64,000 nt of DNA from Gigantopelta aegis (Eukaryota; Mollusca; Gastropoda; Neomphalida; Peltospiridae), in contig NC_054702.1 in assembly GCF_016097555.1 (NCBI RefSeq), positions 87,432,905 to 87,496,904 on the forward strand, read 5' to 3'. Below are positions 46,316-57,902 of this stretch, one piece after another. A program made the translations under genes and the position numbers. The notes under the pieces are model-generated. The model ran no database searches. It had not been told where the DNA came from and saw nothing but the letters and a program-made list of their open reading frames with translations. Positions within the stretch are counted from its first letter, which is position 1. Each line of letters begins with the position of its first letter.

Positions 46316-46735
46316 AACGTTTAACAACATCCTAACATGGGCGAGACGTAGCCCAGGCAAAGTGCTCGCTTGATGCGCGGTCGGTCTAGCATCGATCCCC
46401 GCCTGTGGGCCCATTGGGCTATTTCTCGTTCCAGCCAGTGAAACACGATTAGTATATCAAAGGTCGTGGTATATGCTATCCTGTTTTTTGGGATGGTGCA
46501 TATAAAAGATCCCTTGCTACTAATGGAAAAATGTAGCGGGTTTCCTCACTAAGAATAAATTTCAAAATTACCAAAGGTTTTACATCCAATAGCCGACGAT
46601 TAATAAATCAATGTGCTCTAGTGGTGTTGTAAAACAAAACAAACTTTAACATCCCTACATACGAAAACTATATCGGCTGTTAGGTGTTATCTTTGACATT
46701 TAGTAGCCAATGAATAATACTTAAAATTAAAAAGA
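46316..46735 (+). repeat. GTTTAACGACACCCC family copy, split by a SINE
   Basis: GAACGTTTAACAACATCCTA stands before the SINE at 46338, and ACATCCCTACATACGAAAAC, TATATCGGCTGTTAGGTGTT follow it, in the same order as the unbroken copy at 39827-39880. Confidence 0.65.
46338..46647 (+). mobile_element. SINE, second head type, nested
   Basis: Head GGGCGAGACGTAGCCCAGGC, GCATCGATCCCCGCC as B box, body ATGGTGCATATAAAAGATCC and tail GTTGTAAAACAAAACAAACT. An imperfect duplication around AACATCCYTA flanks it. Confidence 0.88.
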
Positions 46736-47107
46736 ATCAAAGTTTGATGTGGTGCTGATTTGCTATGCGGCGAGGTTGATAAAGTAATAATTTTTTATGG
46801 GCCTAATTAAACTGATATTGGCCTAAAACAATCCCAGTTTGTATTAACAAGAGATATTATAGGCTACAACACGTAGGCGACAAACGTACATAGTACATAC
46901 ACACAGATACACACAGCAACCATCCATGACAAACATACATTCAAGCATGCATACACACATACAATCTATTTAATTACCACAATAACATATTTTAATACGT
47001 TCATATGCGTGTGCGTACGTAAAAATATTTAGATAGCTGATGGATATCTGTGTGACAGACAAGCAACTATACTTTATAACAGGTGATAGATACAGGTTGT
47101 TTTTAGA

Positions 47108-47494
47108 CCGGCCTCGGTGGCGTCGTGGTTAGGCCATCGGTCTACAGTCTGTTAGGTACTGGGTTCGGATTCCAGTTGAGGCATGGGATTTTTTAATCCA
47201 GATATCGACTCCAAACCCTGAGTGAGTACTCCGCAAGGCTCAATGGGTAGTTGTAAACCACTTGCACCGACCAGTGATCCATAACTGGTTCAACAAAGGC
47301 CATGGTTTGTGCTATCCAGCCTGTGGGAAGCGCAAATAAAAGATCCCTTGCTGCTAATCGGAAAGAGTAGTCCATGTAGTTGCGACAGCGGGTTTCCTCT
47401 CAAAATCTGTGTGGTCCTTAACCATATGTCTGACGTCATATAATCGTAAATAAAATGTGTTGAGTGCGTCGTTAAATAAAACATTTCTTTCTTT
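47108..47494 (+). mobile_element. tRNA-derived SINE, GCCTCGGTGG head, TTTC tail
   Basis: CCGGCCTCGGTGGCGTCGTG at the start, GGTTCGGATTCCAGTTG as B box, and the ATAAAATGTGTTGAGTGCGT ending with CATTTCTTTCTTTT. It is the same subtype as 6119-6514. The target duplication (AGATACRTTTT-like) is not clean. Confidence 0.9.
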
Positions 47495-47500
47495 TTTCTA

Positions 47501-48967
47501 GATACGTTTTGTTAATAATACTATGGATCCTACTGCATTATTTATGTATGTATGCAACCCTAGTACAGTTCTTTGATTTTTAGCCCACCTGCTTCGGTGA
47601 AATTGAGTACTGATGGACAAATATAAGATATTTAATAATGCTTCATATAGTCGCAAAAAATGCTGCTATATACAAACATCTGTGACAGAAAAGTAATTAC
47701 ACGTCATAATAGATCGTCTATACATGTCGACGAGCACATTCATTAATAACAATATATGTATATGTATATATATATATATGATTATGTATATATATATGTG
47801 TGTGTAAAATAAATTGTATATGTTTGTAACAGTAAGGTGTCTGAGTCACAGTACTAGTGGAGCTGCTACTGAAAAACCGATTACCTGTACAGGTAAGTAC
47901 TAATGACGCAGCTTTAAATAACTATACAGTGTTTAGTACCTTTCGCAATACAGCCTTCACTGAAGTTGTTTAATACATTTTATTTTAGATAGTATTCAGG
48001 GAAATAACCGGATATATTTGTCAAATAACAGTGCTGACAGTCCTTAGTGAAAACACGATCTAAAAGGTATTATTCTCCCTTACCCCACCCTCATCCCACC
48101 CTCAACCCACCCCCAAAAGAAACGGTTAATACACTGTAGTAAAGTGGTGTCATTATCAACTCCTGTATGTTTTGTGTCGTAGACATTTTCTTAATTGCAG
48201 GGGTAATTAATTACTAACAAGAATGTGGCGGAATTAAAGGTCTCGCCTACCAGAGACATATTCTATGTCGCTAACAATTTGTATCTATAGATGGTCATCT
48301 CCAAGCATGTTTTAAAAAATAAAAAATAAATAATAGCAAACGTTTAATTTTTTTTTTTTAATCCAGTTAAAAACGTATCTTTTTTCACATGCATTTTTAT
48401 GAACATCCATAGGTGCAACTATAACCCAAATTTCATTGATGTAGGACTTTGTATGAAATGCAGCTAAACGTGAAACGTAAAATTAAAACGAAATCATTAA
48501 CTACATACACATTATAAAATAAATTTGCAACACAACATTAAATAACAATAAATATTAATTATTTTCATTTCTAATGATTGACGTTTTCCTGTAGCAACAC
48601 AGATAAATTTATAAATATTAGTAATAACTCTCATACTTTGGTTACGTAATAACTTAATTAGTTTGAAAACCGATGGTTTACAATAGTAATACTTGTATGT
48701 TTTAATCTATTTAACACGAAATTCACTGAACTGTGGGCAAACAAGTATACAGTGAAACTCATCCTCAATATTATGTTACATCAACCTTTCCAAAAATTGA
48801 ATATGAATATTTTTCTATATTTGGTGTATCAATAAAACCCCAAACGTCACTAGCATAGTTTATAATAGGCTGTACATAAGTATCGAACACGATGACTTTA
48901 TCTCAATATTTGCATTTGTTCGTTCATCATTTTAAATTAAAGCAAATGTTTCTTTCCTAGACTAACT
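47501..48967. other. No gene recognised
   Basis: AT-rich intergenic DNA with an AT/GT microsatellite near 47755-47805 and a C-rich patch near 48080-48115. Confidence 0.5.
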
Positions 48968-49225
48968 GGCAGCGATACCACTAGAGCACATTGATTAATT
49001 AATAATCGGCTATTGGATTTCACACATTTGTTAATTCTGACTCGTAGTCATCAGAGAAAATCTGTAGCAAGGGATCTTTTATATGCATTTTCTCACAAAC
49101 AGAAAAGCACATACCACGGCCTTTGACCAGTTGCCGTGCACTGGTTGGAACGAGAGAAACACCTCAATCAGTTTAATGGATCCACCGAGGATGGTTCGAT
49201 CATGCGTCGGACACCCTTTGGGACC
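48968..49225 (-). mobile_element. SINE (minus), diverged
   Basis: GATACCACTAGAGCACATTG, AATCGGCTATTGGATTTCAC, AGGGATCTTTTATATGCATT, and a head remnant ending GATGGTTCGATCATGC. Confidence 0.85.
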
Positions 49226-49330
49226 AAGTAAAAAATCTGGTTTTAAGGGGTATCCTTTTTAGAGAAGTTGTATTCTGTACTGATATATTCCGGTATATAT
49301 ATATATATATACATGTACATGATACGTGTA

Positions 49331-49575
49331 TAGTGAAACCCCTCTAAACCGGACACCCACGGGACAGAATAAAATTAGAGGTGTCCTGTTTGCGGGGGTT
49401 CGTGTCGTTTCTTGATAGTTTATCTAAGCCAAGGTTACTAAATGAAAACTGTAGTCTAAGAAAATCAACTGTTGGAGATACCAAGAAACGACGCGAACCC
49501 CCGCAAACCGGACATCTCTAATGACCGGATATTCTATTCGGTCGGGTGGGTGTCCGGTTTAGAGGGGTTTCACTG
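49331..49575. mobile_element. Palindromic MITE, AGTGAAACCCCTCTAAACC ends
   Basis: AGTGAAACCCCTCTAAACCG and the mirror CGGTTTAGAGGGGTTTCACT are perfect, and the pairing runs well inward (GTCCTGTTTGCGGGGGTTCG against CGAACCCCCGCAAACCGGAC; CGTTTCTTG against CAAGAAACG). TA flanks both sides (49329-49330, 49576-49577). The ends resemble those of pogo/Tigger-type elements. No coding capacity. Confidence 0.9.
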
Positions 49576-52187
49576 TATATTAGATATTGTGTGACCAGGC
49601 ACCGTGTATCAGCAGACATGGTAAAACGCAGATGTTCTTCTTATCACGTGGATACCTAAATCTCCAGCGGTCACTGTTGATCATCATTTAAGAATCCGAC
49701 TGTTTCGATTAATCTGTCCCGGATCAGGCCCCTGACTATCCAGAGACGGGACCCGGAACGGACATGGCCTCAGACCACAATTAATTTCGCTATATGTTTC
49801 TATATAGCCTTAGTGGCTATAACATTTTTATTAATATCAGCAGGCCCGTGAAGTTTTGTATGTACCTTTGCCTGCATGGGGGACACATACCCTGAAAAGG
49901 ACAACCCCTGTTGTCCAGCTCTTTCTCCCAGCATATTGGTTTAAACAGACACACCCTCTAAACTAGGCCGGAGTACACCCATTTTACACAAAAAGCACTA
50001 CTTTTGCATGGGCCGGAATTACCACAAACAAGTCTTCAATGTCAGCAAGTTACACATGTTTACAAACTACATGCTATCCCCTGTCACTTCAGTCAAACAG
50101 TTGCCACTTCATAGCTGTCTGCCATGAAATAATCACAGTCAAACAGCAGACTACTTGCGCGGTGAAACTTCCGGACAACCAAATGGGAAGATAACTGTAA
50201 TCTGAGGCCACATGCTCGGAACCTTCGTGGTACATGAGCATAACAAAATTATCCGCTCCGCTCCGTTTCGATTAAAAGTAATTAGGCCAGACTACCACAT
50301 CATTTAGTTTAGAAATGGTTTCTCCATTCCCTTTATTTTAATACTTTGGTATGGTTACATGTGGGGGACGGTATTGTCGCATATTTTATTATTTAAAAAA
50401 AAAAGAGGTTGGCAATTATCTTGATTTGATTGTTATCCAATGTGGCCATTTGGTTTAACGTGAAGCGCACAAACCAGTCTAGCGGACTTTTTTCTGCTCG
50501 GTCTGGCTGCACTCAGCCAAGGCCTTTTCACGGTAATTAATAAGAAGACGGTTATGTGTTTCGTTGTATAATATATACCGGAAAGGCGTCGAAATAAGTC
50601 AGCAAGTGGAGATAATAGTTATGTATTAAATAACCATTAGTCCGGTCCCATTTTGTAGAAATGTGACATGTACGGGCATTTGTTTTAAGATTTGGTCCAA
50701 AATAGGTTTGGAACCTAATTTGGGTATGCTGAATCTCCCAATAATATGTTGGACATCTGAGAAATTGTGTTTTATGGTTCAAAATGGCCGAAAACAAAAT
50801 GGCGGAAAATTGCCTAATAAAAGTATGTAACTGGTATCCCAACGATCTTTATAGGATTAGTTTTGCAATTAACATGTACATGGATACATTTAATTTATAA
50901 AAATGTATGTTGAAAATATGAAAATTTAGTTTTGTGGTCAAAATGTTGAAAAACAAGATGGTGGAAAATACAATGGCGGCCATTTGTCATAAAATTTATA
51001 AAATCGACATCCAAGTCTTATGAAGGGCATTATTTGCCGCCATAAATGCAAGAATGTATCGCAGCATGTCACACAAATAAGTTCAACATATATGTGTGGT
51101 ACGATTCACGATGGCCGCCATATCATATGTATTTGCAATGGGTGGAAAGCTATCGTCCAAAACTTAGTCTGTTTAATAATACATTAATATATATTTTATT
51201 TATATCATCAAATATGATGATAAGAGTCTTTTCACGTGTATGGGTATTTAATGAAAGAGTTATTTAACAACCTTCCTATTACTTTAACACAAACTGGAAG
51301 CAAAATTATATGTAGTTGATGCTATCATACAAATGTATCTATAAAACCATGGCAACATGTACCAATACGAGTACAGATACTGATCCCGGTGATCGTCAAG
51401 CACTGCCCTGTAAACACTGAAACCATCAATCAAATTTTCAAATCAACATTCTGGTTAATATTAAATTTTGTGAAGTAACTTATGCAACTGTCACCTAGTC
51501 AACAGCAGTAAGAACATACATCGTTGTCATACACGTGTTTTTATTTTAATCAGTCTTTGGTCAATGTTTCTGTATTTCTGTTCTATGAAAATCATTAATT
51601 GCAAAAATATTAAACATTAGAGTGCTTGAGATGCTAGTTTATGAACTCTCATTCCTCTCGTGTATTGTTTTCCTGCCAATACCGTATCAGCAACTATCCA
51701 TATTTCATATATGCCTGACCTTTTCTGTGATGTCAGATGTGTGAACCTTCCATCATAGGTATAAGATTCATAATTATTTTCATAAAGCGCATATGAAATC
51801 TTAAATTTGAGGTAGTGTGCATTAACAACAGTAATGACTGTACTGGTTTATTTCTAACTGTTCGGATACATTCATACGGTAAATCTATGAACGGAATGTT
51901 TAAGATGTTGATTTTAGGGATTGGAGGTTCAAATGGGTATATATCTGACATTGGTTAAATTGGGATTAATAATAATAGACCAACTGATTGCCAATCATGT
52001 TGGAGGTAAATCTTCATGTCATTGCCAGGTGTGGCATGATTTCGTAATTTTGCTGATCCAGTTTAGGACCTTGGATATAAACTTAGTCCTCGAAACATAA
52101 GCGCCAGGAGAGTCCTGTAACTAGGGAGGGAGGCAAACTGGAGGATCATATTTTAAATGTGCGTGCGCGCGTGCGTGCGTGTGTTAT
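49576..52187. other. No gene recognised
   Basis: Contains GC-richer prose-like DNA at 49600-50300, a poly(A) patch near 50395, and AAAATGG-rich, perhaps repeat-derived sequence near 50770-51120 (AAGATGGTGGAAAATACAAT, ACGATGGCCGCCATATCATA). A 96-codon minus-strand frame at 50842-50552 has no known domain. Confidence 0.45.
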
Positions 52188-52819
52188 TTTTGTTTTTGTT
52201 ATTTTGACTATATAAGCATTATGTGCGTGTTCATTGTCGTACTAAAATAGCAATAAAATGGAGAATTATGAGCTACGCCTATATTCTTGTGTTTAGATTG
52301 CCTTTAAACTTGTGTGTGTGCGGGGGGGGGGGGGGGGGGCAATGCATACCCTGGCCCCTCCAGACCTATGCGAAATAATGATTTAAAATATCATTCCTCT
52401 TACTTTAGGTTCATGGCGTCAATATTTGTATCACCTACAAATCCAACCTTATAATAACCAATCGATCCTCATTACATTGATGTTACCCCCTCCCCCGGTA
52501 TAATGTTAGATGAAAAAGTATTCAAAATACATTAAAATATATATATATAATTCCCTCTCCGAGAGAGTAAAATCATTCTCCCTAAATTTCGGTTGCCTCT
52601 TATTTCGATGCTTGTAGACACTTTTGTATCGAAATCGTTTGAAAACATAGCTGTTTTGTTTTTCTATTCCAATATAGGTTTGCAGAATACAAATAAATAT
52701 GTTGTCCATCTGAAAAATTACATTTCGGGGTGTCATACCATTAGCTTCTACAAAAATACATTGTATCCTAGTATAAATGCGTACTTTTGTTTTTGTTATT
52801 TTGACTATATAAGCATTAT
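52188..52819 (+). repeat. Exact 35-bp direct repeat, 597 bp apart
   Basis: 52188-52222 and 52785-52819 are identical (TTTTGTTTTTGTTATTTTGA plus CTATATAAGCATTAT). The interval contains a poly(G) run at 52322-52340 and no gene. Nothing else in the two flanks matches. Confidence 0.85.
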
Positions 52820-53934
52820 TTTTCAAATGGCCAACACATGTTTTTGGATTCAGCATATTTAAATTTTGTTACAAAAGTATGTTGGATACATTCCTAAAGA
52901 CATTGTCCTTGACACTCTATTATACTTAGATACTTAGATTTTTAACATATCCTAATTTCGCATACTACCAATACGTAATTTCTCAGATGTTCAACATATC
53001 TGGGTTTTTTATTCAACACGGCCAAATTAGGTTAGAAAAGTATGTTTGGTATAATCCAAACAAAAAAAAATGCTCGTACTTCGATAAATAAGCGTTTAAA
53101 AAAAAAAAAGGCACCTGACTACATTGAAGGGGGAGGAATGCATTATCTTCAGAGTTTGGAAAGAGTGATATTGTTTACTGTACTACATGCCCAGCTGTTA
53201 TTAACTGTCAAACAGAAGTTGCGTTATGGCATTACTCCGTAATACGTTTATGTATTCAGTCGTGGCAGGCTAGTTGGTGCATATAGTAATCGAATAGATC
53301 AACTGAATTAGGCAGGATGGGCGGGGATCGTGTGATACATCGCATCACACTCGGAATATCTACCACTGGTATCGCGAGAGAACAAAGAGAGATGATCTCT
53401 TGTAGAAATTCCAAATTGGAGTACCGCAGGCGACGAAAAAGAATTAAAATGACTGCCCCTAGTTAGCAGGAATAATCATGGTGGGTTTTTTTTAATAATA
53501 ATAAAATTACGCGTTTTGTATTTGTTAAACTGTCAGTATGTGTAGGTGGTCCGGGTATGCACATAAGGTCTCACTACACAGATGTCATCTTCCATTGAAA
53601 CCCATGTTAAATTGCCAAACTTCAAATGAAGATTGCCAATACACCATTGCGAACATACATTAAGTAAGCATTTATTTTCACTCCAAAATTGAGAACATTT
53701 CCGTCTCAGTGTTTTGCTATATGACCGCATCTGGCTGTAGTACTGGTCCGAACAGGTGGTTCATTAACCCAATCACTGCGGCTGTCTCTTGCGCTATACA
53801 CCCATGTCCTAAAAGGCCAATGCACAATATTACAAAATAACATGGGCAAAATACAGCCAGAAGGTTTACCATTAAACATACATATTGTTTTAATTCTTCC
53901 CCAATTCCTAGAAGTGAATATGTGAACCACAATA
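52820..53934. other. No gene recognised
   Basis: AT-rich DNA with poly(A) patches near 53065 and 53100; short chance frames only. Confidence 0.45.
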
Positions 53935-54213
53935 TATGTTACAATTAGGAACTATGGTGGACCGTGATGAATGAACTCTTACCCTGAAGTGATCTGTGTA
54001 GTGCGACCTTAGGCTCATATTTGACATGATTGTCCCTTTAATACAGGCGCGGGGAAAGCAAGTTCCTCTTTCCGACACAGATAAAAACACAAACTAGTAG
54101 TGTCGTTAAACAAAACAAACTTTAACAAACTTTTTATTTTGATAGTATAGCTTTCTGTTGTTAATGTCATAACTGATCTGGGACAGTTCCACGTATTTAC
54201 TATTATACAGCTC
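53935..54213 (-). repeat. Dispersed repeat pair, copy 1
   Basis: On minus, 54005-53935 shares GAGTTCATTCATC, ATAGTTCCTAAT and GTTCACATATT with 61077-61140 on plus. On plus, 54131-54213 (TTTATTTTGATAGTATAGCT, ACAGTTCCACGTATTTACTA) matches 62080-62162. A SINE tail fragment (AGTGTCGTTAAACAAAACAA) sits between, at about 54098-54122. Confidence 0.6.
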
Positions 54214-54240
54214 GAAATAATTAATTCAAGCAGAACCAGT

Positions 54241-54640
54241 TGGGCGGATCCAAGGGGGGGGGACCAGGGGGACGCGTCCCCCCCCCCAAAATTGTTCAAG
54301 TGCCCTCAAAATGTCCAAGTGCCCTTTTTGTTTGTAGAATTTTTTTTTTTTTAAGTAAACAATAATTATATTGTAGATAAATGAAATCAAGATTTTCGTG
54401 TACATGCGCAAGCTTGCAGATATGTGTCTGTGTTATTGAGTCTCAATGGGGCCCCAATGAGGTTCTAACGCGAGTGACGCCAATTTACTTTATTATTGCT
54501 AGTATATTATGACGTAGAACTGTAGGAATTCATATTAATTGTAAATATCAAAACTTGTAGTAAGGTGCCCTTTTGACGAGTCAATGTGCCCTTCTTTTTT
54601 GGTCCCCCCCCCCCCTAAAAATATTTCCTGGATCCGCCCA
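54241..54640. mobile_element. MITE, TGGGCGGATCCA ends
   Basis: TGGGCGGATCCA and TGGATCCGCCCA are perfect 12-bp inverted repeats, each followed inward by a long G or C run. AGTGCCC-type phrases follow on both sides (54300-54330 and 54566-54594). It is 400 bp without coding capacity. No target duplication is visible. Confidence 0.72.
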
Positions 54641-55122
54641 TGCATAGAAACTATATCTCGTAAATAAAATGTGGTATTTCTGGAAATGGTTTCATTGTAA
54701 AGACTCATTTGGAACATTATGGTTAAAGGTTTTAATTATTGTAAATATCAACACTGTGGAATTGTAGTTAATACGGTTAATAGCGGTACCATCTGTTCGG
54801 CGTATATCCAATTGTTAAAGACTGTGGTCATAGCGTGGGCCCGTTGACGGACAAACGTATTAAATCTAGGGCAAAGCAAATCAAACCACATAAAATACGA
54901 CGATTGTCAGATCAGAAATTCAGAATCAGAATCAGTTTGCCAAATGCCAGCATGAATACAAACAGAAACCGAACAGTTATTTAATGAGTTACAATATACA
55001 AATACCGACAATGACGTAAACGTTAAGATGACAAACCTTTGTGCAATTAACACAAAAATTAAATAAATACAAATATAAATATTAATTCAAATTTACCAAT
55101 ACTTAACAGTTGCAAATATATA

Positions 55123-55263
55123 GTCCATCCCATTAATCTAGAAACTTAATTTTGGTAAATAATGTCAGTTTGGTTTGAAGTAAGAAGAAAATCAATCGGC
55201 TCAGAAGAAATAACTTGTAGTAAATTCCATAATATGAAACAAGGCGTTCCCTGTTGGACGGAC
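55123..55263. mobile_element. MITE, GTCCGTCCCA family, copy 2
   Basis: GTCCATCCCATTAA at the left and GTTGGACGGAC at the right are inverted ends, flanked by TA on both sides. The interior AATCAATCGGCTCAGAA and AACTTGTAGTAAATTCCATA matches the copy at 22691-22887. Confidence 0.7.
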
Positions 55264-55760
55264 TATAGATTTTTGTATAAGTTTTGGAGATAAATACAAT
55301 ACCTTATTATTAAGAAAAGGTTCCTTTCTCAAGAATGCTTTATATAAATATTTAAGATTCCTTAAAGTCTTTATATTTTCTGACAATAGATGTTTAATGA
55401 AAAAAAAGATGTTTTTGTACCTATAAAACCCTAATATCATGATAAAAAATAACATTTTAATACAAAATTAAATTCATCTTCTATATCTCCATCGTAACGC
55501 ATACTACAAAGTCCATTTTCCCGGGACATTATGATGCCTCCCCACTTATAATATCAGAATATCAGAACTTGAACAAAATCTTTATCACACCGTTTATCAA
55601 GTAAGTTACGTTGGACATTCCTTGACAGAATTTTAATTAAATGTTCACCCTCCGACTCATCTTAGGTAGCAGGTTTTTTTATCCTTCATCTGGTCAGCAG
55701 GTAGTACATACAGCCTTCAGTTAACATACAGCTTGTTGTATGCCAGACTGTCTTGATTAT

Positions 55761-56908
55761 TGTGACGGAACATGCTCTTATTTCTTTTCGCCTGTGGCGA
55801 TATTAATTGTTTTAGAGGGCCGTGTGCAGTCTCAATATGCACTTAAGCCCAGGTGGGCACTTTGTTACGTAATACCTCTGCGCGACAGTGGTCGAGCTGT
55901 ACCCTCTAATAAACACCCAGACAAGGTGCGGATGCCATGTGGCCAGTAGTTACGTAATACCTCCGCGAGTGCGGGTTTTACGACCGTGATTTTGGCGACT
56001 AGGCGACAGTGAGTCTGGCCATCTAAGAAAAATATGCCGGCTTGGTCTCTGTGGAAATATCACTAGTAGGTATTCGGTGCCGCCTTGTACCCCCAGGCGA
56101 TATTCGGTTTTGTAATAAATAGATAGGATTTAGAATTATCTGGGAGAAACAAAAGGAAGGCTCCAGGGGATCGTTGTCCGTCCGGACTGGTAATTATATA
56201 TTATTTCTGCTCTGTGTATAACCTTGATGTGATTGATGTGACTTTAAATATTTTAATACTGTATTATACCGATATTATTTAGACGGTGTTTCCGGTAATC
56301 TGACGAAGTAAACTGTAGGATTCATTGTTCTAAAAGTTATTAAAGCTTAACCAGTCATCCTAGAGGACCTAGGTAAACTGTATGTTATTGTCTTTATTGT
56401 GATAGGTACCACTATTAAGTCTGTATTACAAGGTTATTGAATGAGTAGTTAAGGGTTAATTAAAAATTAACCAGTTAGGAATAGAGTTGTAATTCCTTTA
56501 TTACTTAAGTTCCCCTGGAAGCGTTTCTCAATTATCACACGTGTGGGTGTTGTGTCACGGTGAAGTGATTAGAATATTGTGTAAACTAGACACCTAGAGA
56601 TTAACTAATTAAGTGATCAGTTCTGGGTTGTTATTATTTGTTGTTGTTAATTAACTACTGCGGCAGTACATTTGTCAGCGTAGTATTAATACAGATTCCA
56701 AAGTGTATTATGTTTTGTTGTGTTTTCTAGTGAACTAAACGTACTATATTACATATACTTTATATAAGATCGTATCTCTGATCATACCTAGACGAGCCAC
56801 GCGGGTATAACTGCCCGTTACAGAGAGATCTAATAGATATGCAGTTAGGAGAGAGATTTGGATAATCGTGTTTCATTCAGTTACGGGTATTATAGGATCC
56901 CCGTGACA
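55761..56908. mobile_element. Solo LTR of an LTR retrotransposon (fossil)
   Basis: A 1148-bp block begins TGTGACGGAACATG and ends CCCCGTGACA, giving the TG...CA borders of an LTR with a short TGTGACG/CGTGACA inverted end. ATTAT is duplicated exactly on both sides (55756-55760 and 56909-56913). No second LTR and no internal coding region adjoin it, so it looks like a solo LTR left by recombination. A Gypsy-type origin is likely from the 5-bp duplication and length. The intact duplication suggests moderate age. The orientation is not certain. Confidence 0.8.
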
Positions 56909-57016
56909 ATTATGTAATCCGAATTCTTTCATTTTAGGGACCAGCTTACGCCGTTGTTCAGTAATAATGCCGGGAAAAATAGTTGAAAATGCTTAACAGC
57001 TAGGTGTTTTCCTAGT

Positions 57017-57145
<129 letters not shown>

Positions 57146-57519
57146 AATAAAACTGGATTGTATGTAGTCGTCTGCCCTTCGTCCGTAAGCATATACCCGT
57201 TCAAAACTAATGTTTTTGGCTTCTTCTGGTGTCAAAACATCAAGCAGAATTTTCCAATTCAGAATGCCATTTTATTGAAGTTATTCCTCAAATTTTTCAC
57301 AAATAAATTGAAATTATGCGTCGAAACATTTCAACCTATCTTTCATGTTTCTTATTGTTGTCATTAATGTTAGGGCTCAAGGACCTATACCAGCCCATCA
57401 TATGACTAACTGCTCAGAATGTCCATGTTAAATATCTTCAACTTTAACTTGTTCTTTAGTATACCATTTATGTCGCATTGGTTTGTATCGGTATCATCAG
57501 TATCATAGTTTATGTTTTA

Positions 57520-57803
57520 AATTTTTTTTGTTTAACAACACCACTAGAGCACATTGCTTATTAATCATCGGCTATTGGATGTCAAACATTTGGGTAATTT
57601 TGACATATAGTCTTAGAGAGGAACCCCGCTATATTTTTCTATTAGTAGCAAGGGCTACTTTCATATGTACATACCACGGCCGTTAATATACCAGTCGTGG
57701 TGCACTGGAACGAAAAATAACCCAGTAGATCAACCGATGGTGATCGATCCCAGACCGACAGCGCTCCAAGCGAGCGCTTTACCATTGGGCTACGTGCCGC
57801 CTT
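57520..57803 (-). mobile_element. SINE (minus), second head type, upstream of Kunitz gene 2
   Basis: The tail GTTTAACAACACCACTAGAG is at the left and the head GGCGGCACGTAGCCCAATGG (minus) at the right. TTTATGTT occurs on both sides as a short target duplication. Its right end lies about 100 bp above the ATG of Kunitz gene 2. Confidence 0.9.
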
Positions 57804-57902
57804 TTTATGTTAGGAAGAAAATACATGTGTTAGTCTTAGGAGATGTTTGTTAGTTTTAGGAGTTTTGTAATCGTCTTTGTTGACAATGTTTCCAGATTCA
57901 CA

